64,000 nucleotides of DNA from contig JBMOKU010000053.1 in assembly GCA_049324315.1 (NCBI GenBank), positions 1-64,000 of the forward strand. The letters are read 5' to 3'. Position numbers and translations under genes: made by a program. This stretch comes from JBMOKU01 sp049324315 (GTDB lineage Bacteria > Bacillota > Clostridia > Peptostreptococcales > Thermotaleaceae). This document shows, piece after piece, positions 17,408-24,847 of this stretch (the stretch's first letter is position 1; each line of letters starts with the position of its first letter). The notes under the pieces are model-generated. The model searched no databases and was not told the DNA's origin. It saw only the letters and a program-made list of their open reading frames with translations.

Positions 17408-18718
17408 ATGAAGGATCATTATGGTGATCTGATAGAGGCTAATCGAGCACTGACGGAAAAATTAGATAAAACGAAGGAGCAGCATCGCGAAATTCTTTTA
17501 TTTGCCGATTTTTGCAGCTCACTGTTGAAAACCACGGACATAGGGAAAGTGTCAGATATTGTTGTGAGACAGTTTGGCAGGCTTGTGGACAGCGAAAGAG
17601 TCAGCCTCGTGAGAAAAGAAGCACAGCAGGATTTGTACGAATACCGCTGCAAAGAAGGCGAAATAATAAAGAAGAAGCTGCTGCATCGAAATCAGCTGGA
17701 AAAGAAATTCTTTTTTATGTTTTGTCATAAAATCCATATTGGTGCTGATGATTTTCCTATCATAGCCGTTCCTATTAAATATGAGGGAGAGAACCTTGGC
17801 GTTGTCATATTTGAAGGCTTCGGGCAAGATGATGTGGAGAAGGATAATACAAAGCTCATGGAGTTATTTGCACTGCCAGCAGGATTGGCAATAAAAAATT
17901 GTCTGCTGCAGCAGCAAGTGATCATGGAAAAAGAAATTATCTCCAAGCAGCACCGCGTAATGAACGAAGATCTTGCTTTTGCGCAGAAAATTCAGGAATG
18001 TATTTTAGCCTCAGGATATCATGATTTTGGGGATTATGAATTTTATGCAGATCATATGCAGACCCATTATCTCGGTGGAGATTTCTATGATGTTTTTAAA
18101 ACGGATGAGGATACGGTCGTATTCTATATTGCGGATATATCCGGGCATGGCGTATCATCCTCCATGCTTACGGTGTTTTTAAAGCAGGCAGTCCGTGGAA
18201 TCGCTCAATCCTTTCAAGGTAAGAAGGTACTGCCGTCTGAAATATTAACGAAGCTGCAGATTCGCTTTGACGATTTGAATATGAAGGAAGAGCTATATAT
18301 AGGGATATTGATTGGTACCTTGGATTTGCAGCACCACAAGATTGTATTGTCCAATGCAGGACACAATATTGAGCCAATCCTTATCAATAAAGGGCTGGGA
18401 ATGACAAGTACCTGTTCTGTTGAGGGTATGCCGATAAACAATTGGTTTACCGATAAACAATTATTACCTTATGAAAATCAAGAGGTAGATTTATGTAAAG
18501 GAGAGCAACTTATCCTTTTGACAGATGGTGCCGTTGAAGCTATCAATGAACATGGGACACCGATTGGCATGGAAGCGGTAAAAAAAATGCTGATAAATAC
18601 GCGAAATCTTAGTTTGGAAACACAGTTCCAGAAACTGCTTCAGTATATAAATGGGTATATAGGAAAAAAGCAATTGATTGATGATATTGCCTTTTTGGGG
18701 ATACGCAGGAAAGGCTAG
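17408..18718 (+). CDS. PP2C-type serine phosphatase (SpoIIE/RsbU-like) with GAF-like sensor
   Basis: About 436 residues. A coiled-coil start, a GAF-like sensory region about 30-180, then a SpoIIE-type phosphatase domain with the metal-binding signatures LGGDFYDVF, YIADISGHGVSSSM and LLTDGAVEA. It would dephosphorylate the STAS protein of the previous gene. AGGAAGTG suits the ATG at 17408; ATG 17399 is an alternative. It lacks a receiver domain, so if CheA controls this module the link must go through another contact. Confidence 0.86.
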   Translation: MKDHYGDLIEANRALTEKLDKTKEQHREILLFADFCSSLLKTTDIGKVSDIVVRQFGRLVDSERVSLVRKEAQQDLYEYRCKEGEIIKKKLLHRNQLEKKFFFMFCHKIHIGADDFPIIAVPIKYEGENLGVVIFEGFGQDDVEKDNTKLMELFALPAGLAIKNCLLQQQVIMEKEIISKQHRVMNEDLAFAQKIQECILASGYHDFGDYEFYADHMQTHYLGGDFYDVFKTDEDTVVFYIADISGHGVSSSMLTVFLKQAVRGIAQSFQGKKVLPSEILTKLQIRFDDLNMKEELYIGILIGTLDLQHHKIVLSNAGHNIEPILINKGLGMTSTCSVEGMPINNWFTDKQLLPYENQEVDLCKGEQLILLTDGAVEAINEHGTPIGMEAVKKMLINTRNLSLETQFQKLLQYINGYIGKKQLIDDIAFLGIRRKG

Positions 18719-18732
18719 GAAGGAGACGAAAA

Positions 18733-19092
18733 ATGGGTGTTTTGATTGTAGATGACACAGGTTTCATGCGAGCTAAGTTGGCGAAAATGCTGCGAGAGAA
18801 CTACGTTGAGATTGCAGGTGAGGCTGTGGATGGAAAAGATGCCGTTAAGAAATATATGGAATTACAGCCCAGTGTTGTTACAATGGATATTACCATGCCC
18901 GAGATGGATGGTGTCCAAGCCATAAAAGAAATTATGAAATTAGACCCACGTGCCAAAATCATTGTATGTTCTGCCATGGGACAAGAAAGTATCGTAATGG
19001 ATGCCATCAAAGCCGGAGCAAAAAGCTATCTGATAAAGCCTATAAAAGAAGAGCGTCTTGTTACGGAGATATTAAATATAATGAAATTATAG
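18733..19092 (+). CDS. cheY: CheY-like single-domain response regulator
   Basis: 119 residues, receiver domain only: VDDTGFMR at the N-terminus, phospho-acceptor Asp in VVTMDITMPEMDG, CSAMG and the KPIK lysine. It is the likely substrate of the CheA encoded upstream. AGGAGACG precedes the ATG and a terminator follows. It may drive the flagellar motor or act on the partner switch; the sequence cannot decide. Confidence 0.92.
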   Translation: MGVLIVDDTGFMRAKLAKMLRENYVEIAGEAVDGKDAVKKYMELQPSVVTMDITMPEMDGVQAIKEIMKLDPRAKIIVCSAMGQESIVMDAIKAGAKSYLIKPIKEERLVTEILNIMKL

Positions 19093-19095
19093 TGT

Positions 19096-19124
19096 AAAGC
19101 CATTCCCGGAGGAATGGCTTTGTT
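19096..19124 (+). terminator. terminator of the chemosensory operon
   Basis: Perfect stem AAAGCCATTCC/GGAATGGCTTT with a CGGA loop, directly after cheY, followed by GTTGCTTCTT. Confidence 0.8.
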
Positions 19125-19143
19125 GCTTCTTGCGAGAAGTTAT

Positions 19144-19183
19144 TGTGGATAACACAACTGTAGGGGCGCGCATTGCGCGTCCG
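19144..19183 (+). repeat. DnaA box and GTAGGG-family palindrome
   Basis: A perfect DnaA box on the minus strand (TGTGGATAA, 19144-19152) lies just before a family member GTAGGGGCGCGCATTGCGCG at 19160 onward, ending in TCCG. Confidence 0.7.
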
Positions 19184-19204
19184 TTTTTCCTGTCATTAGC
19201 AAAA

Positions 19205-19461
19205 TTAGCGGAGTCATGGGAACGGTTTTAGTGGTCTATCAAGCCTAAAACCATGAATGCCTTCGCGGTCTTTTTCCGCAATGCTGCGTTGTCGTCGGTT
19301 TGCATATTCTCGATATGCGCACCTCCTCCGCCTTGCCTTGCAGAAAAATCCTCGCGAATTCATCTATATTTTTAGACTTGACAGACCACTAGCGTTTCCG
19401 AAGCGTAGCGAAGGACCGAAGGGAAAACGATGGAACTGTCCCCGTGGCGTAGCGGACGTAC
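19205..19461 (+). repeat. ~113-bp dispersed repeat split by an insertion
   Basis: The left part (AGCGGAGTCATGGGAACGGTT) and the right part (AGCGTTTCCGAAGCGTAGCGAAGGACCG to CGTGGCGTAGCGGA) match the uninterrupted copies at 33335-33447 and 54818-54930, but here about 163 bp are inserted between them. The intact unit folds on GGGGACGGTTC / GAACYGTCCCC arms. Confidence 0.75.
19229..19391. mobile_element. MITE-like element with 15-22-bp terminal inverted repeats
   Basis: The ends TAGTGGTCTATCAAG (19229-19243) and CTTGACAGACCACTA (19377-19391) are inverted repeats with one mismatch in 15, extending to about 22 bp (CCTAAAA / TTTTTAGA). The TA at each outer end fits a TA target duplication of the IS630/Tc1/mariner type. 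The inside (about 120 bp) has no credible coding frame but holds GCATATTCTCGATATGC. It interrupts the dispersed repeat listed above. Confidence 0.65.
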
Positions 19462-19532
19462 ATCTGTCACCCATTGAAGACTCCTTCATATATTGTATAA
19501 AGAACGGGAGTTTTTCAAAGGAGGGGAAGAAT

Positions 19533-20528
19533 TTGGATGTAAATCTATGGGAAATCAGTAGAAAGTTTGGTGTGAAGGTAAAAAAAATGATTCCCCTTAA
19601 AACTGTTTTTTTAGTAGAAGGTCATAATGGTGTATACTGCTTAAAAAAACTACCCTATCGTGAAGAAAAGCTCTTGTTTCTACATGGTGTAAAAGAACAT
19701 TTAGAACAGAAAGGATTTCATCGAATCGATAAATATGTGTTATCCAAAACAAGACCCTATGTGAAAGAACGGAAAGACATTTTTATCATGACACGATGGA
19801 TATTAGGAAGGGAATGTGATTTTTCGAATCCACTGGACATATATGAGGCGGCGAAAACCCTTGCAGCCTTCCACCTTGCAGCAGAAGGCTTCACGCCTCC
19901 GGAAGGCAGTAGGATCAGATCGGACATGGGTACATGGGTCAAAACATATAGTGAGCGGTGTGCTGATCTAATGGTCATCAAAAATCTTGTTAAAATGAAA
20001 GCAGTAAAAAATGCTGCTGATATGGTCTATTTAAGAAACGTAGACATGCTGTATCAAATGGGGGTAAGTGCAGTAAAAATGCTGCAGGGTAACGGATACT
20101 TCGAGCAAGTAGAAGAGGAAAGCACAGCGGGCTGTTTGTGCCATCATGACTATACAGATCATAATATTATTGTTGATCATAACGGCCACCAGCACATGAT
20201 TGATTTTGACTATTGCAAATACGAGCTTAGATGCTACGATTTGGCACATTTCATCATGCGTAATATGAAAAAATTTTTTTGGGATTTTGATATGGCTATG
20301 GAAATATTGGAGGTCTATGATCGTATACGACCTGTTTCTGATAGAGAATTGAAATTGATGGGGAGCCTTTTTCAGTTTCCGCAGGGATTCTGGAGGATGT
20401 CTACCCGCTATTACTATGAAAAATATGATTGGAAGGAGGGGGATATATTGGAAAGGATAGAAGGTGTTGTTTCCAATATCCCCTTTCAAATAGATTTTCT
20501 AGAGACGTACCATAGAGTTTTTCTTTAA
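19533..20528 (+). CDS. CotS-family spore coat protein (fourth copy)
   Basis: 331 residues from a TTG start behind AAAGGAGGGG. The same frame stays open upstream to 19257, but that part is repeat DNA with no ribosome binding site. Catalytic-loop motif CHHDYTDHN near residue 207 and MIDFDYC near 225 are intact; the C-terminal family pattern PQGFWRMSTRYY is present. Its stop codon lies only 4 bp from the left end of an IS608-like element. The gene formerly converged with the GT2 gene now at 22219-23043. Confidence 0.86.
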   Translation: MDVNLWEISRKFGVKVKKMIPLKTVFLVEGHNGVYCLKKLPYREEKLLFLHGVKEHLEQKGFHRIDKYVLSKTRPYVKERKDIFIMTRWILGRECDFSNPLDIYEAAKTLAAFHLAAEGFTPPEGSRIRSDMGTWVKTYSERCADLMVIKNLVKMKAVKNAADMVYLRNVDMLYQMGVSAVKMLQGNGYFEQVEEESTAGCLCHHDYTDHNIIVDHNGHQHMIDFDYCKYELRCYDLAHFIMRNMKKFFWDFDMAMEILEVYDRIRPVSDRELKLMGSLFQFPQGFWRMSTRYYYEKYDWKEGDILERIEGVVSNIPFQIDFLETYHRVFL

Positions 20529-20634
20529 TTACAGTAAATTCGCCTGAAAGCCCATGGTTTCAATCGTGGGATGAAAGGCATTTCTTTTAATTTTTTTCGT
20601 TGTAGTTTTAGCTTGAAACTGATACCATAAATAT

Positions 20635-21033
20635 ATGGGACAAGATTATAGAAGAACACAAACAACAGTATCTTTAATAAACTATCATTTTGTTTTCTGT
20701 CCAAGATACAGGCGTAAAGTCCTTGTTGGAGATGTTGAAACAAGGTTTAAACAGCTTCTTAATGAGATTTGTACAGAAATAGAAGCAGAAATTCTGGCTG
20801 TTGAATGCGATAAAGATCACTGTCATCTTTTCGTTAATGTACTGCCTCATTTAAGTCCAGCAGATATAATGGCAAAAGTGAAAGGAGTGACTTCTCGAAA
20901 GTTGAGGCAGGAATTTAAACACCTGCAGCATTTGCCAAGTCTATGGACAAGAAGCTATTTTGTATCTACGGCAGGAAATGTATCAAGTGAAACCATAAAA
21001 CGGTATGTTGAAGAACAAAAGACAAGGGGGTGA
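20635..21033 (+). CDS. tnpA: IS200/IS605 transposase TnpA (Y1 HUH)
   Basis: 132-residue HUH tyrosine transposase. The His-hydrophobic-His motif is HCH at residues 62-64 and the nucleophile is Tyr124 in IKRYVEEQ. It cuts and joins single-stranded DNA at the element ends, recognising the subterminal hairpins. Its stop is 4 nt before the tnpB start, and the GGGGGTGA at its end serves as the tnpB ribosome binding site. Confidence 0.93.
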   Translation: MGQDYRRTQTTVSLINYHFVFCPRYRRKVLVGDVETRFKQLLNEICTEIEAEILAVECDKDHCHLFVNVLPHLSPADIMAKVKGVTSRKLRQEFKHLQHLPSLWTRSYFVSTAGNVSSETIKRYVEEQKTRG

Positions 21034-21037
21034 AATC

Positions 21038-22135
21038 GTGGAGATAACAGTAAAATTTAAGCTTTTGCCAACAAAAGAACAAGTTAATCAATTAGAGCAT
21101 ATTTCAAAAGAGTATATAAATACAGTTAATGGTATTGTTTCCTCTATGGTCTTAGCTGATAACAAATTAAAACTATCTTCTAAAGATGTTATTGCAAATA
21201 TGCCAAGTGCCGTTAAAAATCAAGCTATTCGTGATGCAAAGAGTATATTTTCAAAGTACAAAAAACAAATAAAAACAAATTTTAAAAAGAAAACTGACAA
21301 GCAAAGAGAAATAAAAGTACCTGTATTAAAGAAACCTGTTTGTATTTGGAATAATCAAAACTATTCCTTGCAAGATGGTATACTAAGCTTTCCGATAATG
21401 ATGAATGGAAAATCTCAAAGAATACAAGTTAAAACTCTGATAACGGACTATCAGCTTAATTATCTGCAATATAAAAAAGGCACTTTAAGAATAACTAAAA
21501 AGTCAGGAAAATGGATTGCTCAAATAAGCATTAGCATACCAGAAACTATATCTACAGGTAAATCAGTAATGGGAATTGATTTAGGCTTAAAAGTTCCTGC
21601 TGTTGCAGTAACTGATTCAGGCAAAACCAAATTCTTCGGCAATGGCAGAATGAACAAATATATTAAACGTAAATTTAGAGTAAAACGTAAAGAATTAGGC
21701 AAAGCTAAAAAACTTAATGCAATTAAAAAGATAAATGATAAAGAACAACGCTGGATGAAAGATCAAGACCACAAAATAAGCAGAGAAATAATTAATTATG
21801 CAATACAAAACAATGTTTCAGTAATTCGTATGGAAAAACTGACGAATATAAGAAACACGGCAAGAACAAGCCGTAAAAACGAAAAGAATCTGCATACATG
21901 GTCATTCTATCGTCTGGCACAGTATATAGAGTATAAAGCCAACCTAATAGGGATAAAAGTTGAGTATGTTCATCCAGAACATACTAGTCAAATATGTCCT
22001 AATTGCAATACTTTAAATAAAGCTAAAGATAGAAAATATAAATGTTCATGCGGTTTTAAAACCCACAGAGACCGTTTGGGTGCTATGAATATCATGAATG
22101 CACCTGTGATAGATGGTAACAGCCTATCAGCCTAA
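21038..22135 (+). CDS. tnpB: TnpB RNA-guided nuclease (IS605 OrfB)
   Basis: 365 residues from a GTG start. The RuvC-like triad is present: Asp181 in GIDLGLK, Glu266 in IRMEKL and Asp345 in HRDRLGAMNI; the zinc ribbon is CPNCN...CSCG between the last two. The usual DRDxNAAxNI motif is varied but keeps the Asp. In other IS605 elements TnpB with an omega RNA cuts DNA next to a TAM equal to the left-flank sequence, here predicted TTAC. Appears full length. Confidence 0.92.
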   Translation: MEITVKFKLLPTKEQVNQLEHISKEYINTVNGIVSSMVLADNKLKLSSKDVIANMPSAVKNQAIRDAKSIFSKYKKQIKTNFKKKTDKQREIKVPVLKKPVCIWNNQNYSLQDGILSFPIMMNGKSQRIQVKTLITDYQLNYLQYKKGTLRITKKSGKWIAQISISIPETISTGKSVMGIDLGLKVPAVAVTDSGKTKFFGNGRMNKYIKRKFRVKRKELGKAKKLNAIKKINDKEQRWMKDQDHKISREIINYAIQNNVSVIRMEKLTNIRNTARTSRKNEKNLHTWSFYRLAQYIEYKANLIGIKVEYVHPEHTSQICPNCNTLNKAKDRKYKCSCGFKTHRDRLGAMNIMNAPVIDGNSLSA

Positions 22136-22262
22136 GATGCTATATGCACTGTCTTAGGAAGGGTAATGGCATACCCCAAGCTTGAGGTCATACTCGCCTA
22201 CTAGAAATAGACTGGCGTTTAACCACTCAAGAATCCCACTGCTTTAGCTGTGGGAGTGTCAA
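22136..22262 (+). ncRNA. omega RNA scaffold (3' part), predicted
   Basis: The non-coding right end after tnpB contains several hairpins (GGGTAATGGCATACCCC near 22158-22174, and the terminal TCCCAC...GTGGGA). In IS605 elements the omega RNA covers the end of tnpB and this right end, and the bases after it form the guide. The guide here would begin ACTCCATATAAGC (22263 onward), i.e. inside the adjacent GT2 gene. Confidence 0.65.
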
Positions 22263-23043
22263 ACTCCATATAAGCTTTCACAAGATCGAAACGTCTATTT
22301 TTATGATAGCCTGTGAATGTAAAACCATCATATCCTCTTGTTCTATCTTCGTCTCTGTATACCTGAATAGCTTCAATGCAGTCACCTATCATGGTTTTCG
22401 CAATTTGATTGGCATGATATTCATCACGAATCGTAGAGTCCAAAAGATCGGATGGGATGGAAGTGACAACATCAATGTTTAGCTTGTATTTTGCTGCCAG
22501 AGCCAATGAAACAGGAGGAATAGCCAGCTCTTGGAGCGGTATCTTATCTAATAGCCTCCGTGAAACACCATGGGGACCGTGACTGGGGATGGCTGTCTGA
22601 ATTTTTGTGTAGATACCCAATTCTATATTTAATTGTTTGCGAAAGGATAAAAGAATTTTTGCCATCGTGCTTGTAGCTTGCTGATGATTATAGCAATCAG
22701 ATAGAGCCATATCCAATTTTCTTTCCAAGATGCCTTCAATGAGTAAATCAATATGTGGACCAATATGTCCACACATATCTCCGTCTACAAAAATAATTCC
22801 TTCTACGTCAGCACGTAATCCGTGATATGCACCTACTGCCCGTGGGACGTCAATGCCTAATGGTTTATTAAAATAAAGAAATTCAATTCGATCATTCTGT
22901 ATTTTAGAAGCTTCCTCCATAGAACGATCTTCGCAGCCGTTTAGCACAACAAGAATTTTATCTGTCTTCGTATTTGACAGCATACTCAGTGTTTTTCCTA
23001 TCTTATTTTCCTCATTTTTTACCGGCACCACAGTGTAAATCAT
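22219..23043 (-). CDS. GT2-family glycosyltransferase with C-terminus altered by the IS
   Basis: 274 residues starting MIYTVVPVKNEENKIGKTL, with the GT2 nucleotide-sugar region VLNGCEDRS and the metal-binding FVDGDMCG near residue 90. It resembles glucosyl-3-phosphoglycerate/dolichyl-phosphate-type transferases of spore-formers, with no membrane segment. The last 14 or so codons (TPTAKAVGFLSG) come from the right end of the IS608-like element; joining the flanks without the element would give AYMECN and a stop. AGGGG precedes the ATG. The sugar acceptor is unknown. Confidence 0.82.
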   Translation of the reverse strand: MIYTVVPVKNEENKIGKTLSMLSNTKTDKILVVLNGCEDRSMEEASKIQNDRIEFLYFNKPLGIDVPRAVGAYHGLRADVEGIIFVDGDMCGHIGPHIDLLIEGILERKLDMALSDCYNHQQATSTMAKILLSFRKQLNIELGIYTKIQTAIPSHGPHGVSRRLLDKIPLQELAIPPVSLALAAKYKLNIDVVTSIPSDLLDSTIRDEYHANQIAKTMIGDCIEAIQVYRDEDRTRGYDGFTFTGYHKNRRFDLVKAYMEFDTPTAKAVGFLSG

Positions 23044-23109
23044 AAGAAAAACCCCTATCTATATTGTTCTATACCATTGTACGTTTACCGAAGTTAAAGG
23101 TGATTAAGC

Positions 23110-23137
23110 ACCAGAAGAAATCTGCAAACATACAATA
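23110..23137 (+). promoter_or_regulatory. candidate sigma-K promoter of yabG
   Basis: AC at 23110-23111, 17 bp, then CATACAATA (23129-23137), fitting AC-N16/17-CATANNNTA. yabG of Bacillus subtilis is known to be sigma-K dependent. Confidence 0.5.
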
Positions 23138-23172
23138 TATTACAGTATGTTTTAGCTGGGAGGATACTTTGG

Positions 23173-23886
23173 ATGAGCAATCTGAGAATTGGTGATCTTG
23201 TTGCTAGGAAATCTTATAATTATGATATATTGTTTAAGGTAGTCGATATCATAGAGTCTCCGGGAAGACCTGCAGTAGCAGTTTTAAAAGGGGTAAGTCT
23301 GAGGATTGTGGCAGATTCTCCTGAAGATGATTTATATAAAATGCCTTTGAATAAAGCAGATGATTACAGCAAAACCTTTAATAAAAAAATTGACAAAACC
23401 ATCAAACGGATCATGCGGGAAAGAAAAGATGGCATTGGCATCAATTATGTTCGGTCCTTACCGGATCATTTAAAAGGGGGCACACCATTTGGTAAGGCGG
23501 GGAACGTTTTGCATATTGACGGGGATGGAGAGTATCTAGACGTTTGCCTTAAGACGTATAAACAACTGGAAATCGAAGCCATTGGGAAAAAAATATCCGA
23601 AGCAGAACAACCTCGGGTGATTGGAGACTTACTAAGAGAATTTAACCCTGATATATTGGTTGTAACCGGGCATGATGCTTTGCTAAAGGGGTATAAGGAT
23701 TTTACAAATGTAGATAATTACAGAAGCTCAAAGTATTTTATTGAATCTGTTAAGGAAGCCAGAAGATACGAACCAAATATGGACGATCTTGTCATTTTTG
23801 CAGGGGCTTGCCAATCCCATTATGAAGCCATTCTGCAGGCTGGTGCAAATTTTGCTAGTTCACCCCATAGGATACTTGTGGAGTAG
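23173..23886 (+). CDS. yabG: sporulation-specific protease YabG, C-terminally short
   Basis: Cysteine protease made late in the mother cell that trims coat and cortex-associated proteins (SafA, SpoIVA in B. subtilis; CspBA in C. difficile). Start MSNLRIGDLVARKSYNYDI, then VTGHDALL carrying the conserved His and FAGACQSHYEA carrying the likely nucleophile Cys213. The protein stops at 237 residues, whereas B. subtilis YabG is about 290, so the C-terminal 50 or so residues are missing; a GTAGGGG motif begins 5 bp after the stop. GGGAGG precedes the ATG. Activity is uncertain. Confidence 0.88.
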   Translation: MSNLRIGDLVARKSYNYDILFKVVDIIESPGRPAVAVLKGVSLRIVADSPEDDLYKMPLNKADDYSKTFNKKIDKTIKRIMRERKDGIGINYVRSLPDHLKGGTPFGKAGNVLHIDGDGEYLDVCLKTYKQLEIEAIGKKISEAEQPRVIGDLLREFNPDILVVTGHDALLKGYKDFTNVDNYRSSKYFIESVKEARRYEPNMDDLVIFAGACQSHYEAILQAGANFASSPHRILVE

Positions 23887-24119
23887 AGAATGTAGGGGAG
23901 TGTTCACGAAATGAACACATAGATTTTATGCAAGATATTCATATCTCCATTTAGAACCTCAAATGTGAGGAAGGGGTTGAATGAATAGATTAAGTTTTGT
24001 TTTGAAGTTGGAGCGATATAAAAAGTGGATGATATTTTTGCAACAAGGTTTCTATGAAATGGTATAATTATTGCATAAATAAATCTTCGTATAAAATAAC
24101 GCATTAAGGAGGAGTTGCA

Positions 24120-24533
24120 ATGGGGTTAACGTATGAACAAATCAATGTGGGGGATAAGGCTAGCTTTGAGAAGACCATCACGGAGACCGATGTGTATCTT
24201 TTTGCAGGCATAACCGGAGATCTAAATCCGGCCCATATCAATCAACGGGCTTCAGAAAACACAATGTTTAAAGGGAGAATTGCCCATGGGATGCTGTCAG
24301 CAGGATTGATTTCTGCAGTATTAGGCATGTATTTGCCGGGGCCTGGAACCATATACTTATCTCAGGAGTTGAAATTTACTGGGCCAGTGTATATGGGAGA
24401 TACGGTTAGGGCTGAGGTTGAAGTTGTTGAAAAGATGGAAAAAGGCAGGATCAAATTAAGAACAGCTTGTTACAATCAAGACGAGAAAATGGTACTAGAT
24501 GGGGCAGCCATCGTACTGGCACCTAAAAAATAG
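24120..24533 (+). CDS. MaoC-like (R)-specific enoyl-CoA hydratase
   Basis: 137-residue single hot-dog protein with the hydratase-2 motif GDLNPAHIN (Asp and His catalytic) near residues 36-44 and AHGMLSAGLI. It hydrates trans-2-enoyl-CoA to (R)-3-hydroxyacyl-CoA, as PhaJ does. AAGGAGG precedes the ATG and it ends in its own terminator. Its position just before a CoA-transferase and GntP permease suggests a place in hydroxybutyrate/crotonate metabolism. Confidence 0.88.
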   Translation: MGLTYEQINVGDKASFEKTITETDVYLFAGITGDLNPAHINQRASENTMFKGRIAHGMLSAGLISAVLGMYLPGPGTIYLSQELKFTGPVYMGDTVRAEVEVVEKMEKGRIKLRTACYNQDEKMVLDGAAIVLAPKK

Positions 24534-24551
24534 GCATGTAAAGAAAAAGGG

Positions 24552-24583
24552 CATGTGTTCATTATATGGACACATGTTTTTTT
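24552..24583 (+). terminator. terminator after the MaoC-like gene
   Basis: CATGTGTTC pairs with GGACACATG (one wobble), then seven T residues. Confidence 0.85.
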
Positions 24584-24793
24584 GTTGATGAAATAAGTTT
24601 TTTCAGTCTATGGTTAGGCGAATTATGAAAAAGAGTGTAAAAATTCTGAACATAAAAGATGAGATAGATTATAGAAAAAACAGTTTTTTGGGACGTGTTT
24701 AAGGCACATTTCAAATTGTTTAAAAAAATAATATAGGACAAATAGTGATATATTCAGGTTTTTGGATGAAACCTTGAATGATTTATAAATTAT

Positions 24794-24809
24794 TGGCACG
24801 AACATTGCA
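24794..24809 (+). promoter_or_regulatory. sigma-54 promoter of the CoA-transferase gene
   Basis: TGGCAC-GAACA-TTGCA, an exact match to the -24/-12 consensus, 39 nt before the ATG. It requires an AAA+ activator; two are encoded in this region (29008 and 39219). Confidence 0.85.
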
Positions 24810-24847
24810 ATAGATGGTTGTGAAAACATTTTCATAGGATAGGAGGT

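Larger units (their letters stand above)
20533..22262 (+). mobile_element. IS200/IS605-family element, IS608-like, with tnpA and tnpB
   Basis: About 1730 bp. The left flank is TTAC (20529-20532), the target tetranucleotide known for IS608, and the right end finishes with TCAA (22259-22262), the IS608 right cleavage motif. Subterminal hairpins are visible at the left end (GCCCATGGTTTCAATCGTGGG, 20549-20569) and right end (TCCCACTGCTTTAGCTGTGGGA, 22233-22254). Such elements move as single-stranded circles without target duplication. Both genes look intact, so the copy may be active. Confidence 0.85.

Noticed and set aside
19257..19532. Open reading frame upstream of and in frame with the fourth cotS gene
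   Set aside because: It runs through the MITE-like element and the dispersed repeat, has no ribosome binding site and does not match CotS; the TTG at 19533 behind GGAGGGG is the better start.
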